Counted from the first letter of the stretch, positions 1 through 11,184 are shown. The stretch is DNA of 64,000 bases from a virus (IMGVR_UViG_3300036715_003906:186001-250000), one strand, 5' to 3'. The notes: generated by a model from the letters alone, not told the origin. Program-made: numbers and translations.

Positions 1-522
1 GCCGGCATCCGCGCCCCCCTCGGTCGCCATGGTCCGCTCGTCCCCGTACATGGCTCCGGTGCGGATCTCGGCGTCGATGATGGACCGTTGGAGCTTGATC
101 TCGCCCATGGTCGCCGTGAGCTGCTTGTGCTGGTGCCGGACGATCTTGTCGACGTACTTGAGGTCCTGGGCCTCTGTCTTGAGACTCTCGACGGTCTGCC
201 GCCGGGCCGCCAGCATCACGGACACGGTCGACTTGCGGTCCTCGATGTTCGGGAGCCTCCGTACCCGCTCATCGTTCGCGAGCAAGTTGTCGGACTCCAC
301 CTGGTAGGCGACCTCGGCCAGCCGCAAGGCGGACGCGACCCGGTGGTCCTCCCGGTGGATCTCCCGCATGACCCGGTCGAGGTCGTTCAGGTAGTTGCGG
401 CAGGTCGCGATGAGGGTCTGGAGGTAGGTCGTCCCCCGGCTACGGGGGTCGGGGTCTAGCTGGATGACCTTCCTCTCCAGCAGGTCGTAGATCTCGGCGA
501 TCCGTTCGGTGGTCAGGGGCAT
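1..522 (-). CDS. Hypothetical coiled-coil protein, C-terminus cut by window edge
   Basis: The frame opens with ATG (protein begins MPLTTERIAEIYDLLERKV) and stays open for 174 codons to the window edge, so it is partial. It is highly charged and almost entirely helix-forming, with heptad-like stretches and few glycines or prolines, so a coiled-coil or helical-bundle protein is likely. It is the next gene downstream of the RecD2 helicase on the same strand, about 30 nt away. By position it could be a recombination accessory factor of the UvsY type, but that is inference from context only. Coding is supported by strong third-position GC. Confidence 0.6.
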   Translation of the reverse strand, partial: MPLTTERIAEIYDLLERKVIQLDPDPRSRGTTYLQTLIATCRNYLNDLDRVMREIHREDHRVASALRLAEVAYQVESDNLLANDERVRRLPNIEDRKSTVSVMLAARRQTVESLKTEAQDLKYVDKIVRHQHKQLTATMGEIKLQRSIIDAEIRTGAMYGDERTMATEGGADAG

Positions 523-553
523 GGAAGCCTCGGCGATGGGGGAAAAGACAGCG

Positions 554-2755
554 TCATACCGGGTCGACTACACCGGCGAGGGCCCGCGTGAGGGCCCAGC
601 AGAAGCCCGTGTACCGGTAGAACACCCGGTCGTTTTCCACGGCTTTCTGCAAGGCCCCAGGCTCCCCGAGGACCCAGACCTTGTGACGGGCACGCGTGAT
701 GGCCGTGTAGAGCAGGTTGCGCTGGAGCATCCGGCCGTGGGCCCGGACCACGGGGAAGATCACGGTGTCGAACTCCGACCCCTGGCTCTTGTGGACCGTG
801 ATGGCATAGGCCAGCCGGAGCTTCTCCGGAGCCTCGTCCCGGGGGATGTCGACGACCGTGTCCATGCCCCCCTTGGCCCCGTGGATGCGAACCTTGAGGT
901 TCTTGGCGGTGACGTCCACGAGCTTGCCCATGTCCCCGTTGTAGAGCGACAGCTCGTAGTCGTTCTTGATCACCATGATCCGGTCCCCGACCCTCATGTG
1001 CAGGCCCCCCGCCTTCCACGAGGGCTGGTTGCGGTCCGGGTTGAGCGCCTCCCGGAGCCGCTCGTTCAGGTTCGTCACGCCCGTCGTGCCGTCGTACTTC
1101 GGGGAGAGCACCTGGAAGTTGGCGTCCCGCGCCTTGAGCCGAAGGGCCATCTCCACGATGAGATCCGCGATCACGTCCTCACGGGCCGGGACGAACTGGA
1201 AGTCGGACGCCGCCGGCTGGTTCAGGTCGAGGAGCGCCCCCCGGTGAATCTGGTGGGAAGCCCGCACGATGGCGCTGCTCTCGGCCTGCCGGAAGATCTG
1301 CGTCAGACGAACGTGAGGGATGCCCTCGCAGTCCATCAGCTCCCGGAGGACGTTCCCCGGGCCCACGCTAGGGAGCTGGGCGTCGTCCCCGACGAGGACG
1401 AGGAAAGCCCCCGGCGTCAGGGCGTCGAGGAGCCGGTGGAAAAGCTCCATGTCGACCATCGACATCTCGTCCACGATGACCGCCCGGGCCGAGAACTTGT
1501 TGTGGGCGTCGTAAACCCAGGCCGACCCGTCATAGCCGAGGGTCCGATGAATCGTGGCCGCCGCGTGCCCCGTGAGACCCGCCAGACGCTTCGCAGCGAT
1601 GCCCGTCGGGGCCATGAGGCTCACCGGCACCCCGAGGCGCTTGAAGAGGGCACAGAGCGCCCGCACGAGGGTCGTCTTGCCCGTCCCCGGGAGACCCGTG
1701 AGGACCAGGACCCGTCCCTCGATGAGCTTCCGCACCCCGTCCTGCTGGGCCTCGGAAAGCTGGAGCCGGTTCTGCTGCTGGTACGATTCGAGGAACTCCT
1801 CGACGGACACGTCCGCCACGACCTTCTCGGCCTGAATGAACAGCGCCAGGATCCTGGCGCTGTCCCGCTCGAAACGCCAGTACCGGGGCAGGTAGATACC
1901 CGAGACCGGGTCGTGCTTCACGACCCCCGACGCCGTCATCTTGTCGAGCACCTGCTGGACGTCCTCGGCCAGGGTCTCGCCGAAGGGGTCGATCGTCTCC
2001 GACAAGACCAGGTTCTCCAGGGCGAGGGGGATGGTCGGCCGCGGGAGGCACAGGTGCCCCTGCGTCGCGGCCTCGTGAAGCGTGTGCAGGAGGGCACCCT
2101 CGAGCCGCCTCGGATCCCCGCGGTCCACGCCGAGCTGGAGGCCCAGGGTGTCGGCCTGGGCGAAGGGGAAGCCAGGGACCGCCACAAGCCGGTAGGGGTT
2201 CTCCTTGACGACCGCCAGGGCCTCGGACCCGAAGACAGCATAGATCCCACGGATGACCTCGGGCCGTAGACGAAGGTCGATGAGGTACGAAGCCAGATCC
2301 CTCTGGGCCCGCGCCTCTGCCCAGCCCCGGATCAAGCGCCGGAGGGTCTCGTCCTCGTTCGTCCCGGGCTCCGCGAGGGCCAGAACCTCCTCGGGCCGCT
2401 CCGACAGGGCCACGAAGGGGTCCGTGAAGGCCATGGCCACCTTGTTCGCGACCGTATCGGAGATCACCCACGACAGGCAGCGCTGGAGGAAGGACGAGGC
2501 CAGGGCCGTGCTGGGGGCATAGGGCTCCCACCCCTCGATCCGAAGCTGGACGCCGTACTTCGGGTGCGTGATCCAGGACCCCCTCAGGCCCACGCTCACC
2601 CCGGGCGGGAGCTGCCCGAGACCGTAGATGGCCCCGGCCGCCGTCGCGAAGGAAGGGCAAGCCCCGCCTTCGGACCGGTGGACGTGGAGGCGGAGCACCA
2701 CATAGGTGGGCTCGTGAAAGAAGACCCGTTCAACAATCCCTTCGATGTACGGCAC
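554..2755 (-). CDS. recD2: RecD2-type DNA helicase (exonuclease V alpha-like)
   Basis: Superfamily 1B 5'-3' DNA helicase of about 733 residues, the usual RecD2 length. The Walker A motif GLPGTGKTT is near residue 350, followed by a Walker B-like VIVDEMSMVD, then LVGDDAQLPSVGPG (motif III), an IFRQ motif, and the C-terminal UvrD-like block YAITVHKSQGSEFD and LLYTAITRAR. The N-terminal 300 residues match the OB-fold and helix-hairpin-helix part of RecD2. The start is GTG, chosen because a GGTGTA promoter-like motif lies 8 nt upstream. Expected roles are recombination-coupled replication or repair of phage DNA. It is followed by a coiled-coil protein and preceded by nrdA. Confidence 0.93.
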   Translation of the reverse strand: MPYIEGIVERVFFHEPTYVVLRLHVHRSEGGACPSFATAAGAIYGLGQLPPGVSVGLRGSWITHPKYGVQLRIEGWEPYAPSTALASSFLQRCLSWVISDTVANKVAMAFTDPFVALSERPEEVLALAEPGTNEDETLRRLIRGWAEARAQRDLASYLIDLRLRPEVIRGIYAVFGSEALAVVKENPYRLVAVPGFPFAQADTLGLQLGVDRGDPRRLEGALLHTLHEAATQGHLCLPRPTIPLALENLVLSETIDPFGETLAEDVQQVLDKMTASGVVKHDPVSGIYLPRYWRFERDSARILALFIQAEKVVADVSVEEFLESYQQQNRLQLSEAQQDGVRKLIEGRVLVLTGLPGTGKTTLVRALCALFKRLGVPVSLMAPTGIAAKRLAGLTGHAAATIHRTLGYDGSAWVYDAHNKFSARAVIVDEMSMVDMELFHRLLDALTPGAFLVLVGDDAQLPSVGPGNVLRELMDCEGIPHVRLTQIFRQAESSAIVRASHQIHRGALLDLNQPAASDFQFVPAREDVIADLIVEMALRLKARDANFQVLSPKYDGTTGVTNLNERLREALNPDRNQPSWKAGGLHMRVGDRIMVIKNDYELSLYNGDMGKLVDVTAKNLKVRIHGAKGGMDTVVDIPRDEAPEKLRLAYAITVHKSQGSEFDTVIFPVVRAHGRMLQRNLLYTAITRARHKVWVLGEPGALQKAVENDRVFYRYTGFCWALTRALAGVVDPV

Positions 2756-2770
2756 GCCAGAACCTACACC
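2756..2770 (-). promoter_or_regulatory. Class B start-proximal motif (GGTGTA) for recD2
   Basis: GGTGTAG ends 8 nt before the GTG start of recD2. The same GGTGTA element at 8-12 nt from a start codon recurs about 13 times in the window. Probable -10-like element giving a very short or absent leader; function inferred. Confidence 0.45.
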
Positions 2771-2796
2771 AGAACCCCCCCGGGGTCGACGGCGGG

Positions 2797-4509
2797 CTAC
2801 CCCTCACACGCCGAGCATTCGGCCTTGCTGCGGCTGGCGAGGTCGCCCCGGAGGACGCCCTCCGTCCGCAGGTAGTAGAGGGTCTTGAGACCCTCCTCCC
2901 AGGCCGCCAGGTGGACCTCGTGGATGTACTGGGGCGTCGAGTTGGACGCGAAGAACAGATTGACGCTCTGGGACTGGTCGATCCACCGCTGGCGCTGCCC
3001 CGCCTGCTTCACGATGGCGTGCTGGTTAATCTCACGGGCCGTGAGGAAGATCTGCTTCTCGTCCGCCGACAGGACGTCGAGGTGCTGGACCGACCCGGAG
3101 AACTCGTTGATCGACTTCCAGACGGCGGGCGTGTCCAGGTCCCGGGAGGCGAGGAGCCGCCGGAGCGTGTGGTTCTTGCGGATGAAGGTCCCCTTGGCGC
3201 TCTTGAGGCTGAAGATGTTAGCCGCCAGGGGCTCGATGCCCGCCGACTGCCCCCCGCTGATCGCGGAGTTGCTGACCGTGGGGGCCACGGCGAGCAGGTG
3301 GGTGTGCCGTCGGCCGTGGCCCTGGCACCACGAGGGCTCCCCCAGCTCCCGGGCCATCACCGCGCTCTCCTCCTCGGCCTTCCTGCGGAGGGTACGGAAG
3401 ATCTCGGCGTTCAGGGACATCGCCCCGAACGAGTCGAAGGGGAGCCCGCGCTCCTGGAGCAGCGAGTGCCAGCCGAGGACCCCGATCCCGAGGGCACGGC
3501 CGGCCAGGGCGCTCCGCCGGCTGGCCTCCAGGCCCGTGACGCCCTCGCTCTTGAGGATGTACTCGCTGAGCACGGCGTCGAGGAACCGGACCGTGGTCTC
3601 GACGAGCGTGCTGTCCTTCCACTCCTCCCACCTGACCAGGTTGAGCGAGGAGAGGCAGCACACGAAGGAGTGCTCCGTATCCGTGTAGAGCGTGATTTCC
3701 GTGCAGATGTTCGATGTCTTGATGACCATGCCCCGGTCCCGGTAAGCCGGCGGGTTCGACCGGTTGACCGCGTCCTCGAAGAACAGGTACGGCTCCCCCG
3801 TCTCGACCCGGGCCCGCAGGATCTCGGCCCACATCTTCCGCTTGTGGGCGTCCCCGGCGACGAGGCTCTGCATCCACTTGTCGGAGAGGGTGAACCCGTG
3901 ATGCACGTTGAGGCACCGCCGGTTCAGGTCCCCGATGGGGCGCCGCATCTGGAGGAACTCCTCCGCGTCCGGGTGGGTGACGGGCAGGTAGAGCGCGCAA
4001 GCACCCCGCCGGGTCGTGCCCTGGCTGACCGACGACGTCGTGACGTCGTAGACCTTGCTCCAGGGGATGACGCCCTCGCTCGACCCGTTGCCCCGGATGG
4101 GGGCCCCCCGGTGCCGGACGTCCCCCATGTACACCCCGACGCCGGCCCCGTTCTTCGACAGGATCGCCAGCTCGTGGTTCTTCTGGAAGATCGAGTCGAC
4201 CGAGTCATCGACGTGGATCGAGTTGCACGAGATGGGCAGGCCCCGATCGGTCCCCATGTTCGAGAGCACAGGGGAGGCCGGGCACAGCCAGTTCTTCCAC
4301 ATCGCGTCGAAGAAGCGGGCCTCCCACTGAGCCGCGGCGGTCCCGTAGTAGAGGGACGCAGCCCGGGCGACCCGAAGGTACATCCCCCGGGGGGTCTCGC
4401 CGGGGAGCATGTAGCCCCCCTGCAAGGTCGACAGCCCCTCGTCCCCCATCCAGAGGGGGGCCTCACCGGCGCGCTGGAGCGCCACGAGGTCCAGGTTCGG
4501 GTCAATCAT
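2797..4509 (-). CDS. nrdA: Ribonucleoside-diphosphate reductase, alpha (large) subunit
   Basis: Class I ribonucleotide reductase catalytic subunit, reducing NDPs to dNDPs with NrdB. Visible signatures are SCNSIHVDDS (first redox cysteine), SNICTEI with the active-site Asn/Cys/Glu, CCLSSLNL (second redox cysteine), the APTVSNSAISGG loop, and a C-terminal CSACEG cysteine pair for thioredoxin/glutaredoxin exchange. At about 570 residues it is short: it lacks the N-terminal ATP-cone, so overall activity control by ATP/dATP is probably missing. The start ATG overlaps the nrdB stop (ATGA), which indicates translational coupling in an nrdB-nrdA operon. The gene ends in TAG. Confidence 0.95.
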   Translation of the reverse strand: MIDPNLDLVALQRAGEAPLWMGDEGLSTLQGGYMLPGETPRGMYLRVARAASLYYGTAAAQWEARFFDAMWKNWLCPASPVLSNMGTDRGLPISCNSIHVDDSVDSIFQKNHELAILSKNGAGVGVYMGDVRHRGAPIRGNGSSEGVIPWSKVYDVTTSSVSQGTTRRGACALYLPVTHPDAEEFLQMRRPIGDLNRRCLNVHHGFTLSDKWMQSLVAGDAHKRKMWAEILRARVETGEPYLFFEDAVNRSNPPAYRDRGMVIKTSNICTEITLYTDTEHSFVCCLSSLNLVRWEEWKDSTLVETTVRFLDAVLSEYILKSEGVTGLEASRRSALAGRALGIGVLGWHSLLQERGLPFDSFGAMSLNAEIFRTLRRKAEEESAVMARELGEPSWCQGHGRRHTHLLAVAPTVSNSAISGGQSAGIEPLAANIFSLKSAKGTFIRKNHTLRRLLASRDLDTPAVWKSINEFSGSVQHLDVLSADEKQIFLTAREINQHAIVKQAGQRQRWIDQSQSVNLFFASNSTPQYIHEVHLAAWEEGLKTLYYLRTEGVLRGDLASRSKAECSACEG

Positions 4510-5552
4510 TCGGCCGCCTCCGGCATACGCCACGACGCGGAAGCGGGGGCGGGGGTGAGGGTGGGGGTGTCCCACACGTTCGTGAAGTCCATGACGCCCT
4601 TCGAGTAATCGGTGACGCGGGAGGCAAAGAAGTCCGCGTGGGTCACCCCCGCCGAGAGCACGTCGAACCACGCCATGCGCGCCATGGCGCTCCCGTCGAT
4701 GTCCAGCCAGAGCGGGGCGAGCCCGAGGTCGGCGAGCTTCGTGTTGGTCCGGTAGCGGATGAAGGTGCGGAGGTCCTCCTCGGTCAGACCCTGGGTCGAG
4801 CCGACCGAGTACGCCTGATGAATGAAGGCGTCCTCCAGCTCGACCGTGACCCGGGCCGCCTCCGCGATCTCCGCCCGCATCTCGTCGTCGAGCAGGCCGG
4901 GGTTCTCGGCCACCAGCGTGCGGAAGAGCCAGCACCCCGCCTCCGAGTGCAAGGACTCGTCCTTGATCGAGAAGGCGATGATCTGCCCGACCCCCTTCAG
5001 CTTGTTGAAGCGGGAGAAGTTCAGCAGGATCGCGAAGGACGAGAAGAGGTTGACCCCCTCGTTGAAGGCCGAGAAGACCGCCAGGGACCGGGCAATCTCC
5101 CGCAGCGTCGTCCCCTTGGTCGCGACGAGCCGGTCGATCTTCGCCTTGGCCGAGGGGTCCTCCAGGAAGGCGTCGAAGTCCTCCAGGCCGAGGGAGGTGT
5201 TGAGCAGGGCGTAGGAGACCGCGTGGACCGACTCCATGGACGCAAAAGCCGCCCCCATCATCTGCACCTCGGGCTTGCCGAACCACGCCGAGATCTTCTG
5301 GCTCCAGTATTCCTGGATGGAGACCTCCGATTGGACGAAGCCCTTGAGGATGTGCCCGATCAGGTTCTGCTCCCCGCTCGTCAGGAGCATCTTCCAGTCG
5401 TTGACGTCCGACGAGAGATTGATCTCCGAGGGGACCCAGTGCGACTGCTGCTGCTTCTGCCAGTAGGAGTACGCCTCGGGGTACTCGAAGGGGGCGTAGG
5501 TAGCCCGGGGACGGAGGAGAGACTTGGGGGCAGACTTCGGCGACGCTTCCAT
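4506..5552 (-). CDS. nrdB: Ribonucleoside-diphosphate reductase, beta (small) subunit
   Basis: Class I RNR radical-generating subunit, 348 residues. The metal-ligand motif ESVHAVSY contains the expected Glu, His and radical Tyr, followed by EGVNLFSSF and KDESLHSEAG, which supply the second pair of Glu/His ligands. It is the first gene of the nrdB-nrdA pair, and its stop codon overlaps the nrdA start. The N-terminal 15 residues are basic and variable. A beta subunit with an intact radical tyrosine indicates a class Ia/b-type enzyme rather than the Mn/Fe class Ic type. The product makes dNTPs for phage replication. Confidence 0.95.
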   Translation of the reverse strand: MEASPKSAPKSLLRPRATYAPFEYPEAYSYWQKQQQSHWVPSEINLSSDVNDWKMLLTSGEQNLIGHILKGFVQSEVSIQEYWSQKISAWFGKPEVQMMGAAFASMESVHAVSYALLNTSLGLEDFDAFLEDPSAKAKIDRLVATKGTTLREIARSLAVFSAFNEGVNLFSSFAILLNFSRFNKLKGVGQIIAFSIKDESLHSEAGCWLFRTLVAENPGLLDDEMRAEIAEAARVTVELEDAFIHQAYSVGSTQGLTEEDLRTFIRYRTNTKLADLGLAPLWLDIDGSAMARMAWFDVLSAGVTHADFFASRVTDYSKGVMDFTNVWDTPTLTPAPASASWRMPEAAE

Positions 5553-5563
5553 GGATTTTTACC

Positions 5564-6529
5564 TCACCCTGCGATTGCAAGAACGGTCAACTCAACCCGG
5601 GTCCGCTTGGACGTGACGGACCCCTTCACCTCGACATCGAGACGCCGGAGCCGCGCCATGTGGCCGACGAGACTCGCGGTGGTGTGCCGACGGACCATCG
5701 GAAGAAAGTGGGTCCGGCACCGCCACGGGTTCATCCCGACGGCCAGCGCGATCTCCTCCTCCGGGGCCCGGGCGTCGAGCATCTGACGAGCCACCAGGGC
5801 CTTCTCGATCGGCCGCATGAGACCGATGACGATCGGGACGTGGGCCTCGTCCCCCAGGGTCCGGTAGACCAGGGAGAGCTTGTCCATCGCCTTGACCGCC
5901 TGGCGACCGAGCGCGGCCTCCCCGACCTCGAAAGGGGAGGCCGGGAACACGGGGGCGACCACGCGGGTGAGGTCCGCCATCTCGACCTTCTTGCCCCCGG
6001 CGAGACGGACGAGCTTCCCCAGCTCGCTCGCGAGGACGTAGAGGTCATCCCCGATCAGGGAGAAGAGCCGGTCCGCCACACCATCCCCGAGGCTCGCCCC
6101 GAGGCGCACAGCCTCCGTGACCAGCCAACGGACAACCTCGTTGTTGTTGTCCCATGTCTTGAGCTTCCGGTGCTCCGTCACCTTGCCGTGCCGGCCCATC
6201 TTGGCCCACGCCTCGGGGAGCTTCGCCCCCCGTACGATGACCACGAGGACCTCGCCCGCCTTTGCCTCCGCACGCCCCTCGACGTAGGACGGAAGGACCT
6301 TGGCCACCTTGACCTCCTCCGCGTGATCCACGAGGATCAGGCGGCCCTGCCCCTCCAGCGAGACGCTCTGGCAGGCGTCCACGATCTCCGTCTCCGTGAC
6401 CTTGTCCCCGTCGAGCGAAACCACGTCCCGACCCTTCCACGCCAAGATCCGCTGCCGGTCCTGGTCGAGCAAGTAGTCCTCCGCCCCATAGGCGAGCAAA
6501 AAGGGCACGTACCTCTGCGCCTTCGCCAT
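5564..6529 (-). CDS. holA: DNA polymerase III delta subunit-like clamp loader protein
   Basis: About 321 residues with the HolA layout: an N-terminal AAA+-like domain without a functional Walker A (YLLDQDRQRIL near residue 20), a central LGDDLYVLASELGKLVRLAG helix pair typical of delta domain II, and a C-terminal helical collar domain ending at the stop. In bacteria delta opens the sliding clamp. It sits directly downstream of a delta-prime-like gene (4 nt gap) and upstream of nrdB, which makes a replication cassette. Two clamp-loader subunits are unusual for a phage but known in large phages. Assignment rests on motif pattern and gene order, so moderately sure. Confidence 0.75.
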   Translation of the reverse strand: MAKAQRYVPFLLAYGAEDYLLDQDRQRILAWKGRDVVSLDGDKVTETEIVDACQSVSLEGQGRLILVDHAEEVKVAKVLPSYVEGRAEAKAGEVLVVIVRGAKLPEAWAKMGRHGKVTEHRKLKTWDNNNEVVRWLVTEAVRLGASLGDGVADRLFSLIGDDLYVLASELGKLVRLAGGKKVEMADLTRVVAPVFPASPFEVGEAALGRQAVKAMDKLSLVYRTLGDEAHVPIVIGLMRPIEKALVARQMLDARAPEEEIALAVGMNPWRCRTHFLPMVRRHTTASLVGHMARLRRLDVEVKGSVTSKRTRVELTVLAIAG

Positions 6530-6532
6530 GGC

Positions 6533-7489
6533 TCAACCCCCGAGGAAGGCTTCGGCGAAGATCGACTTGAGATGAAAGGGAACCTGGATCTTGGTGGCCC
6601 GGCGATCGGCCGCCATCCCCCGCAACATCACCCGCAACGAGTCCCACCCACGCCTCGGCCCCTTGGGCCCCAGCTCGCGCAGGTCCCCCAGGCGGTCTTG
6701 GTTGAGGCAGCGGTCGGGGCAGGTGGGCAGCATGAGGAGGTCGTGAAGCAAGAGGTCGAGGAAGTGGCAACCGAGGTCGATGTCGCGCTCCAGGCTGTCC
6801 ACCAGGGAAAAGGTGGCCTGTAGGTCTCGCCGGGAGGCGGCCTGGAGGAGCGACAGGATCTTGTCACGCAGGACCAGCTTGCCTCCGCCCCAGAACTGGA
6901 GCGCCCGGCCAACCGACCCTTCGCTCAGACGACTGATGACAAGTGCTTTGTCGGTGTCGGGTTCGTGCTGCGAAAGCACCGATTGCACGAAGGCTAGCGG
7001 TAGGGGCAAAAAGAATACCTCCCCACACCTCGACCGGATCGTGGGGATCACGGCGTGAATGTCGTGGGCAAGGAGGAAAAAGCGGGCGAAGGGCGGGGGC
7101 TCTTCGAGGGTCTTGAGGAGGGCCCCCGCGGCGGCGGGGGTCAGGCGATCGACCCCCTCCAGGATGACCACCCTGAAGGCCCCCTGGGACGGGTAATCGA
7201 GGAGCGACGCGAGGACCTCACGGACGGCCTCGACCCCGATGTCCTTCTCCCCCGCCCGCACCTGCACCACGTCCGGGTGAACGTCCTGCCGGATCTGTTC
7301 GCAGTTCAGGCAGGCGCAAGCGTAGGTACGGTCCCCGGTGCAGAGGAGCGTGCGCGTCGTGAACACCGCCCCGGTCCTCCGTCCCGTACCCTCCGGACCA
7401 TGCAGGATCAAGGGGCGCGTCAGCCGGCCACTCACCACCGCGGCGAGGTAACGTGCCGCCGTCTTCTGTCCGACAATCCGATCGAGCAC
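6533..7489 (-). CDS. holB: DNA polymerase III delta-prime/gamma-like clamp loader ATPase
   Basis: AAA+ clamp-loader family. It starts LDRIVGQKTAARYL, then GPEGTGRRT (Walker A with Lys replaced by Arg, as in non-hydrolysing delta-prime), a cysteine cluster CACLNC (zinc-binding in gamma and delta-prime), LEGVDRLTPAAAGALLKTLEEPP (Walker B region) and the SRC motif in TIRSRCGEVFF. The start is uncertain. GTG just before LDRIVGQ is taken here. The frame is open 40 codons further upstream, but that stretch overlaps a zinc-ribbon gene in another frame. A one-base change in a 7-G tract near 7532 would fuse the two. Confidence 0.8.
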   Translation of the reverse strand: MLDRIVGQKTAARYLAAVVSGRLTRPLILHGPEGTGRRTGAVFTTRTLLCTGDRTYACACLNCEQIRQDVHPDVVQVRAGEKDIGVEAVREVLASLLDYPSQGAFRVVILEGVDRLTPAAAGALLKTLEEPPPFARFFLLAHDIHAVIPTIRSRCGEVFFLPLPLAFVQSVLSQHEPDTDKALVISRLSEGSVGRALQFWGGGKLVLRDKILSLLQAASRRDLQATFSLVDSLERDIDLGCHFLDLLLHDLLMLPTCPDRCLNQDRLGDLRELGPKGPRRGWDSLRVMLRGMAADRRATKIQVPFHLKSIFAEAFLGG

Positions 7490-7652
7490 CAGGGGCCTCC
7501 GGTCGTTCCATGAGCTGTGGGCGACGGAGGGGGGGAACCGCTTGCAGGTGGAACACGGCCAGGAAGTTCTGACCGCATCCCTGACACACAAACCGGTGGG
7601 GTTCCTGACCACTCGCCGCGAGGAAGGAGCGGCAGGCTGTACACCGCATCAT
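7218..7652 (-). CDS. Small zinc-ribbon protein (3' end uncertain, overlaps holB)
   Basis: The protein opens MMRCTACRSFL and has two CxxC pairs (CTAC and CQGC) within 25 residues, a zinc ribbon. ATG lies 4 nt after the stop of the upstream metallopeptidase gene, so it is in the same operon. Only the first 45-50 codons look like a real protein. Beyond that the frame stays open for 270 nt on top of holB in a different frame and has the composition of a shadow frame. The true end may be hidden by an indel in the G7 tract near 7532. Role unknown; such ribbons often bind nucleic acid or partner proteins. Confidence 0.45.
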   Translation of the reverse strand: MMRCTACRSFLAASGQEPHRFVCQGCGQNFLAVFHLQAVPPLRRPQLMERPEAPGARSDCRTEDGGTLPRRGGEWPADAPLDPAWSGGYGTEDRGGVHDAHAPLHRGPYLRLRLPELRTDPAGRSPGRGAGAGGGEGHRGRGRP

Positions 7653-7656
7653 TCCC

Positions 7657-8475
7657 TCATCCACGGAGACGCCCCTGCTGTCCGAGGAAGCCCTGGACCT
7701 CGCGGTAGGGGACCAGGTCCGGGAGCTTGTCCCCGAGGGCCTGCTGCGACGTCTCGGCAACCCAGGCGTCGATGCCCGCCTTCCCCCACGCCATGTAGTA
7801 GTACGAGGGGCCCGTGAAGTAGGACGCGATCCCGTCGGCGTACACCTTGGGGACCATGCCAAGGGTCCAGGCCGCCACGGCCAGGTTGACCGTGTAGCCC
7901 CGCTTCTCCCAGAAGGTTCGCCAGGGGGCCGGGAAGGGCGCAAGGGGGGCCAGGGCGAGCAGCAGGAGCAGGCCCTTGACCCAGCCGGTGAAGGCAAAGG
8001 CGAGCCCCACCCCGAGCGCGCCCCAGAGGATGTAGAGCAGGTAGGCGAGAGGGCTCCCCACGTAGACCGCCGCCAGGCCCCCCGTCACGGCACCCGCCAC
8101 GAGGCAGGCCAGGGGCCAGGAGTCCAGGCGAGCCGCCGCCACGTAGGCGAGGAGACCGAAGGGCGCCAGGATCTGGGGGAAGAGGTACGACAGGCTGAAC
8201 CAGAAGGGGTGAGCGGCGTGGTCGAGCAGGTGGACCCACTCGTGAGCGAGGACCGTGATGCTCCCCTTCGGGCTGCTCTCGTAGATCGCCCGGGAGGGGA
8301 AGTAGACCGTCGTCCCGAGCGTGGTCGTAAAACGCGTCATGAAGTCGCGATGGAAGGGCCGCACGAGGCCCCCGAGCACCCTCATCCACCCGACCTCGTC
8401 CTTGAAGGCGACCCGGAACGCCGGGACCGACGCCCGCACCCTGTCCTCGAACGCCCGCAGATCCGTTGTGTCCAT
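7657..8475 (-). CDS. Membrane protein with HExxH metallopeptidase motif
   Basis: About 272 residues. The soluble N-terminal third carries VLAHEWVHLLDH, a gluzincin-type HExxH zinc motif, and is followed by at least four strongly hydrophobic segments typical of membrane helices and a C-terminal soluble tail. The chosen ATG has GGGAGG 6 nt upstream. An earlier ATG 12 codons up would overlap the preceding gene. Likely an integral-membrane metallopeptidase. Target unknown; in a phage it could act in host takeover, membrane remodelling or lysis control, all inference. Confidence 0.65.
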   Translation of the reverse strand: MDTTDLRAFEDRVRASVPAFRVAFKDEVGWMRVLGGLVRPFHRDFMTRFTTTLGTTVYFPSRAIYESSPKGSITVLAHEWVHLLDHAAHPFWFSLSYLFPQILAPFGLLAYVAAARLDSWPLACLVAGAVTGGLAAVYVGSPLAYLLYILWGALGVGLAFAFTGWVKGLLLLLALAPLAPFPAPWRTFWEKRGYTVNLAVAAWTLGMVPKVYADGIASYFTGPSYYYMAWGKAGIDAWVAETSQQALGDKLPDLVPYREVQGFLGQQGRLRG

Positions 8476-8494
8476 CGGCGCCTCCCTCGGGGGG

Positions 8495-8713
8495 TTAGTA
8501 GACGAACTCACCGCCCAGGGCGATGCCCCAGGTGTGGTGGCAGGTGACGCACCGATAGAGGTGCTGGCCCGGCAGCGCCGTGGGGATCTTCAGCTCCTCG
8601 GCCACCACGCTCGTGCAACGAGAGTTCTTGCACCGGATGTTGACGGTCACGGGCTTTTCGGACTCGGCGGGGACAGCCAGGCCGGGAAGCGTTCCTTTGG
8701 GGTCGACGGTCAT
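8495..8713 (-). CDS. Small zinc-ribbon protein
   Basis: 72 residues. Cysteine pairs appear as CKNSRC and CVTC, spaced about 28 residues apart with His residues beside the second pair (CHHTWG). This is a rubredoxin/zinc-ribbon arrangement. It is cotranscribed with the downstream membrane metallopeptidase gene and the upstream 8732-9121 gene. No specific family is recognised; likely a structural zinc module binding nucleic acid or protein. Confidence 0.6.
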   Translation of the reverse strand: MTVDPKGTLPGLAVPAESEKPVTVNIRCKNSRCTSVVAEELKIPTALPGQHLYRCVTCHHTWGIALGGEFVY

Positions 8714-8731
8714 CTCGGGTCTCCTCTGGAT

Positions 8732-9121
8732 CTAGTAGGTGCTGGTCGGGTAGTCGTCCGGGAAGAGCCGGCACAAGGTCCCGTACACGCGGTCGTACAG
8801 GCTGCCGCGCGCCGTGTCCAGAACCGCCACGTCCGCCGGGATGGACGACTCCCCCGCCTGGCCCGCCGGGAAGAGCTGAGGGGAGAAGGACCCGTCCGCC
8901 AGGTAGGGCTGGATCTTGGCCCAGTCCTCCCCGCGAACGTAGACGCCCACCTGACCGTCCTCCCGGTAGACGCGGACCCTATCCTGGTCCTCGATGACCA
9001 GCCGCCAGGACGTCGCCTGGTGGGTGATACGGGCGATGATCGCGTGGGCTACGGCCGGAAGGTCCGTTTGCCGTAGCCGCCCCACGCGGGTCCCTCGCCA
9101 GTAGCTCAGTCGCTCATCCAC
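8732..9121 (-). CDS. Hypothetical protein
   Basis: 129 residues beginning MDERLSYWRGTRV, mixed alpha/beta composition, no membrane segment or recognisable motif. It lies between groEL and a zinc-ribbon gene on the same strand with short gaps, in a minus-strand operon. Function unknown. Coding is supported by codon pattern and tight packing. Confidence 0.55.
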   Translation of the reverse strand: MDERLSYWRGTRVGRLRQTDLPAVAHAIIARITHQATSWRLVIEDQDRVRVYREDGQVGVYVRGEDWAKIQPYLADGSFSPQLFPAGQAGESSIPADVAVLDTARGSLYDRVYGTLCRLFPDDYPTSTY

Positions 9122-9145
9122 ATCCCCGAAGGGGGGACAAATGAA

Positions 9146-11184
<2,039 letters not shown>

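Noticed and set aside
509-2269. Long plus-strand open frame opposite recD2
   Set aside because: Antisense shadow typical of GC-rich DNA, lacking any motif; the minus strand carries an unmistakable RecD2.
2911-4608. Long plus-strand open frame opposite nrdA
   Set aside because: Antisense of a clear ribonucleotide reductase gene; Val/Glu/Arg/Pro-rich shadow composition.
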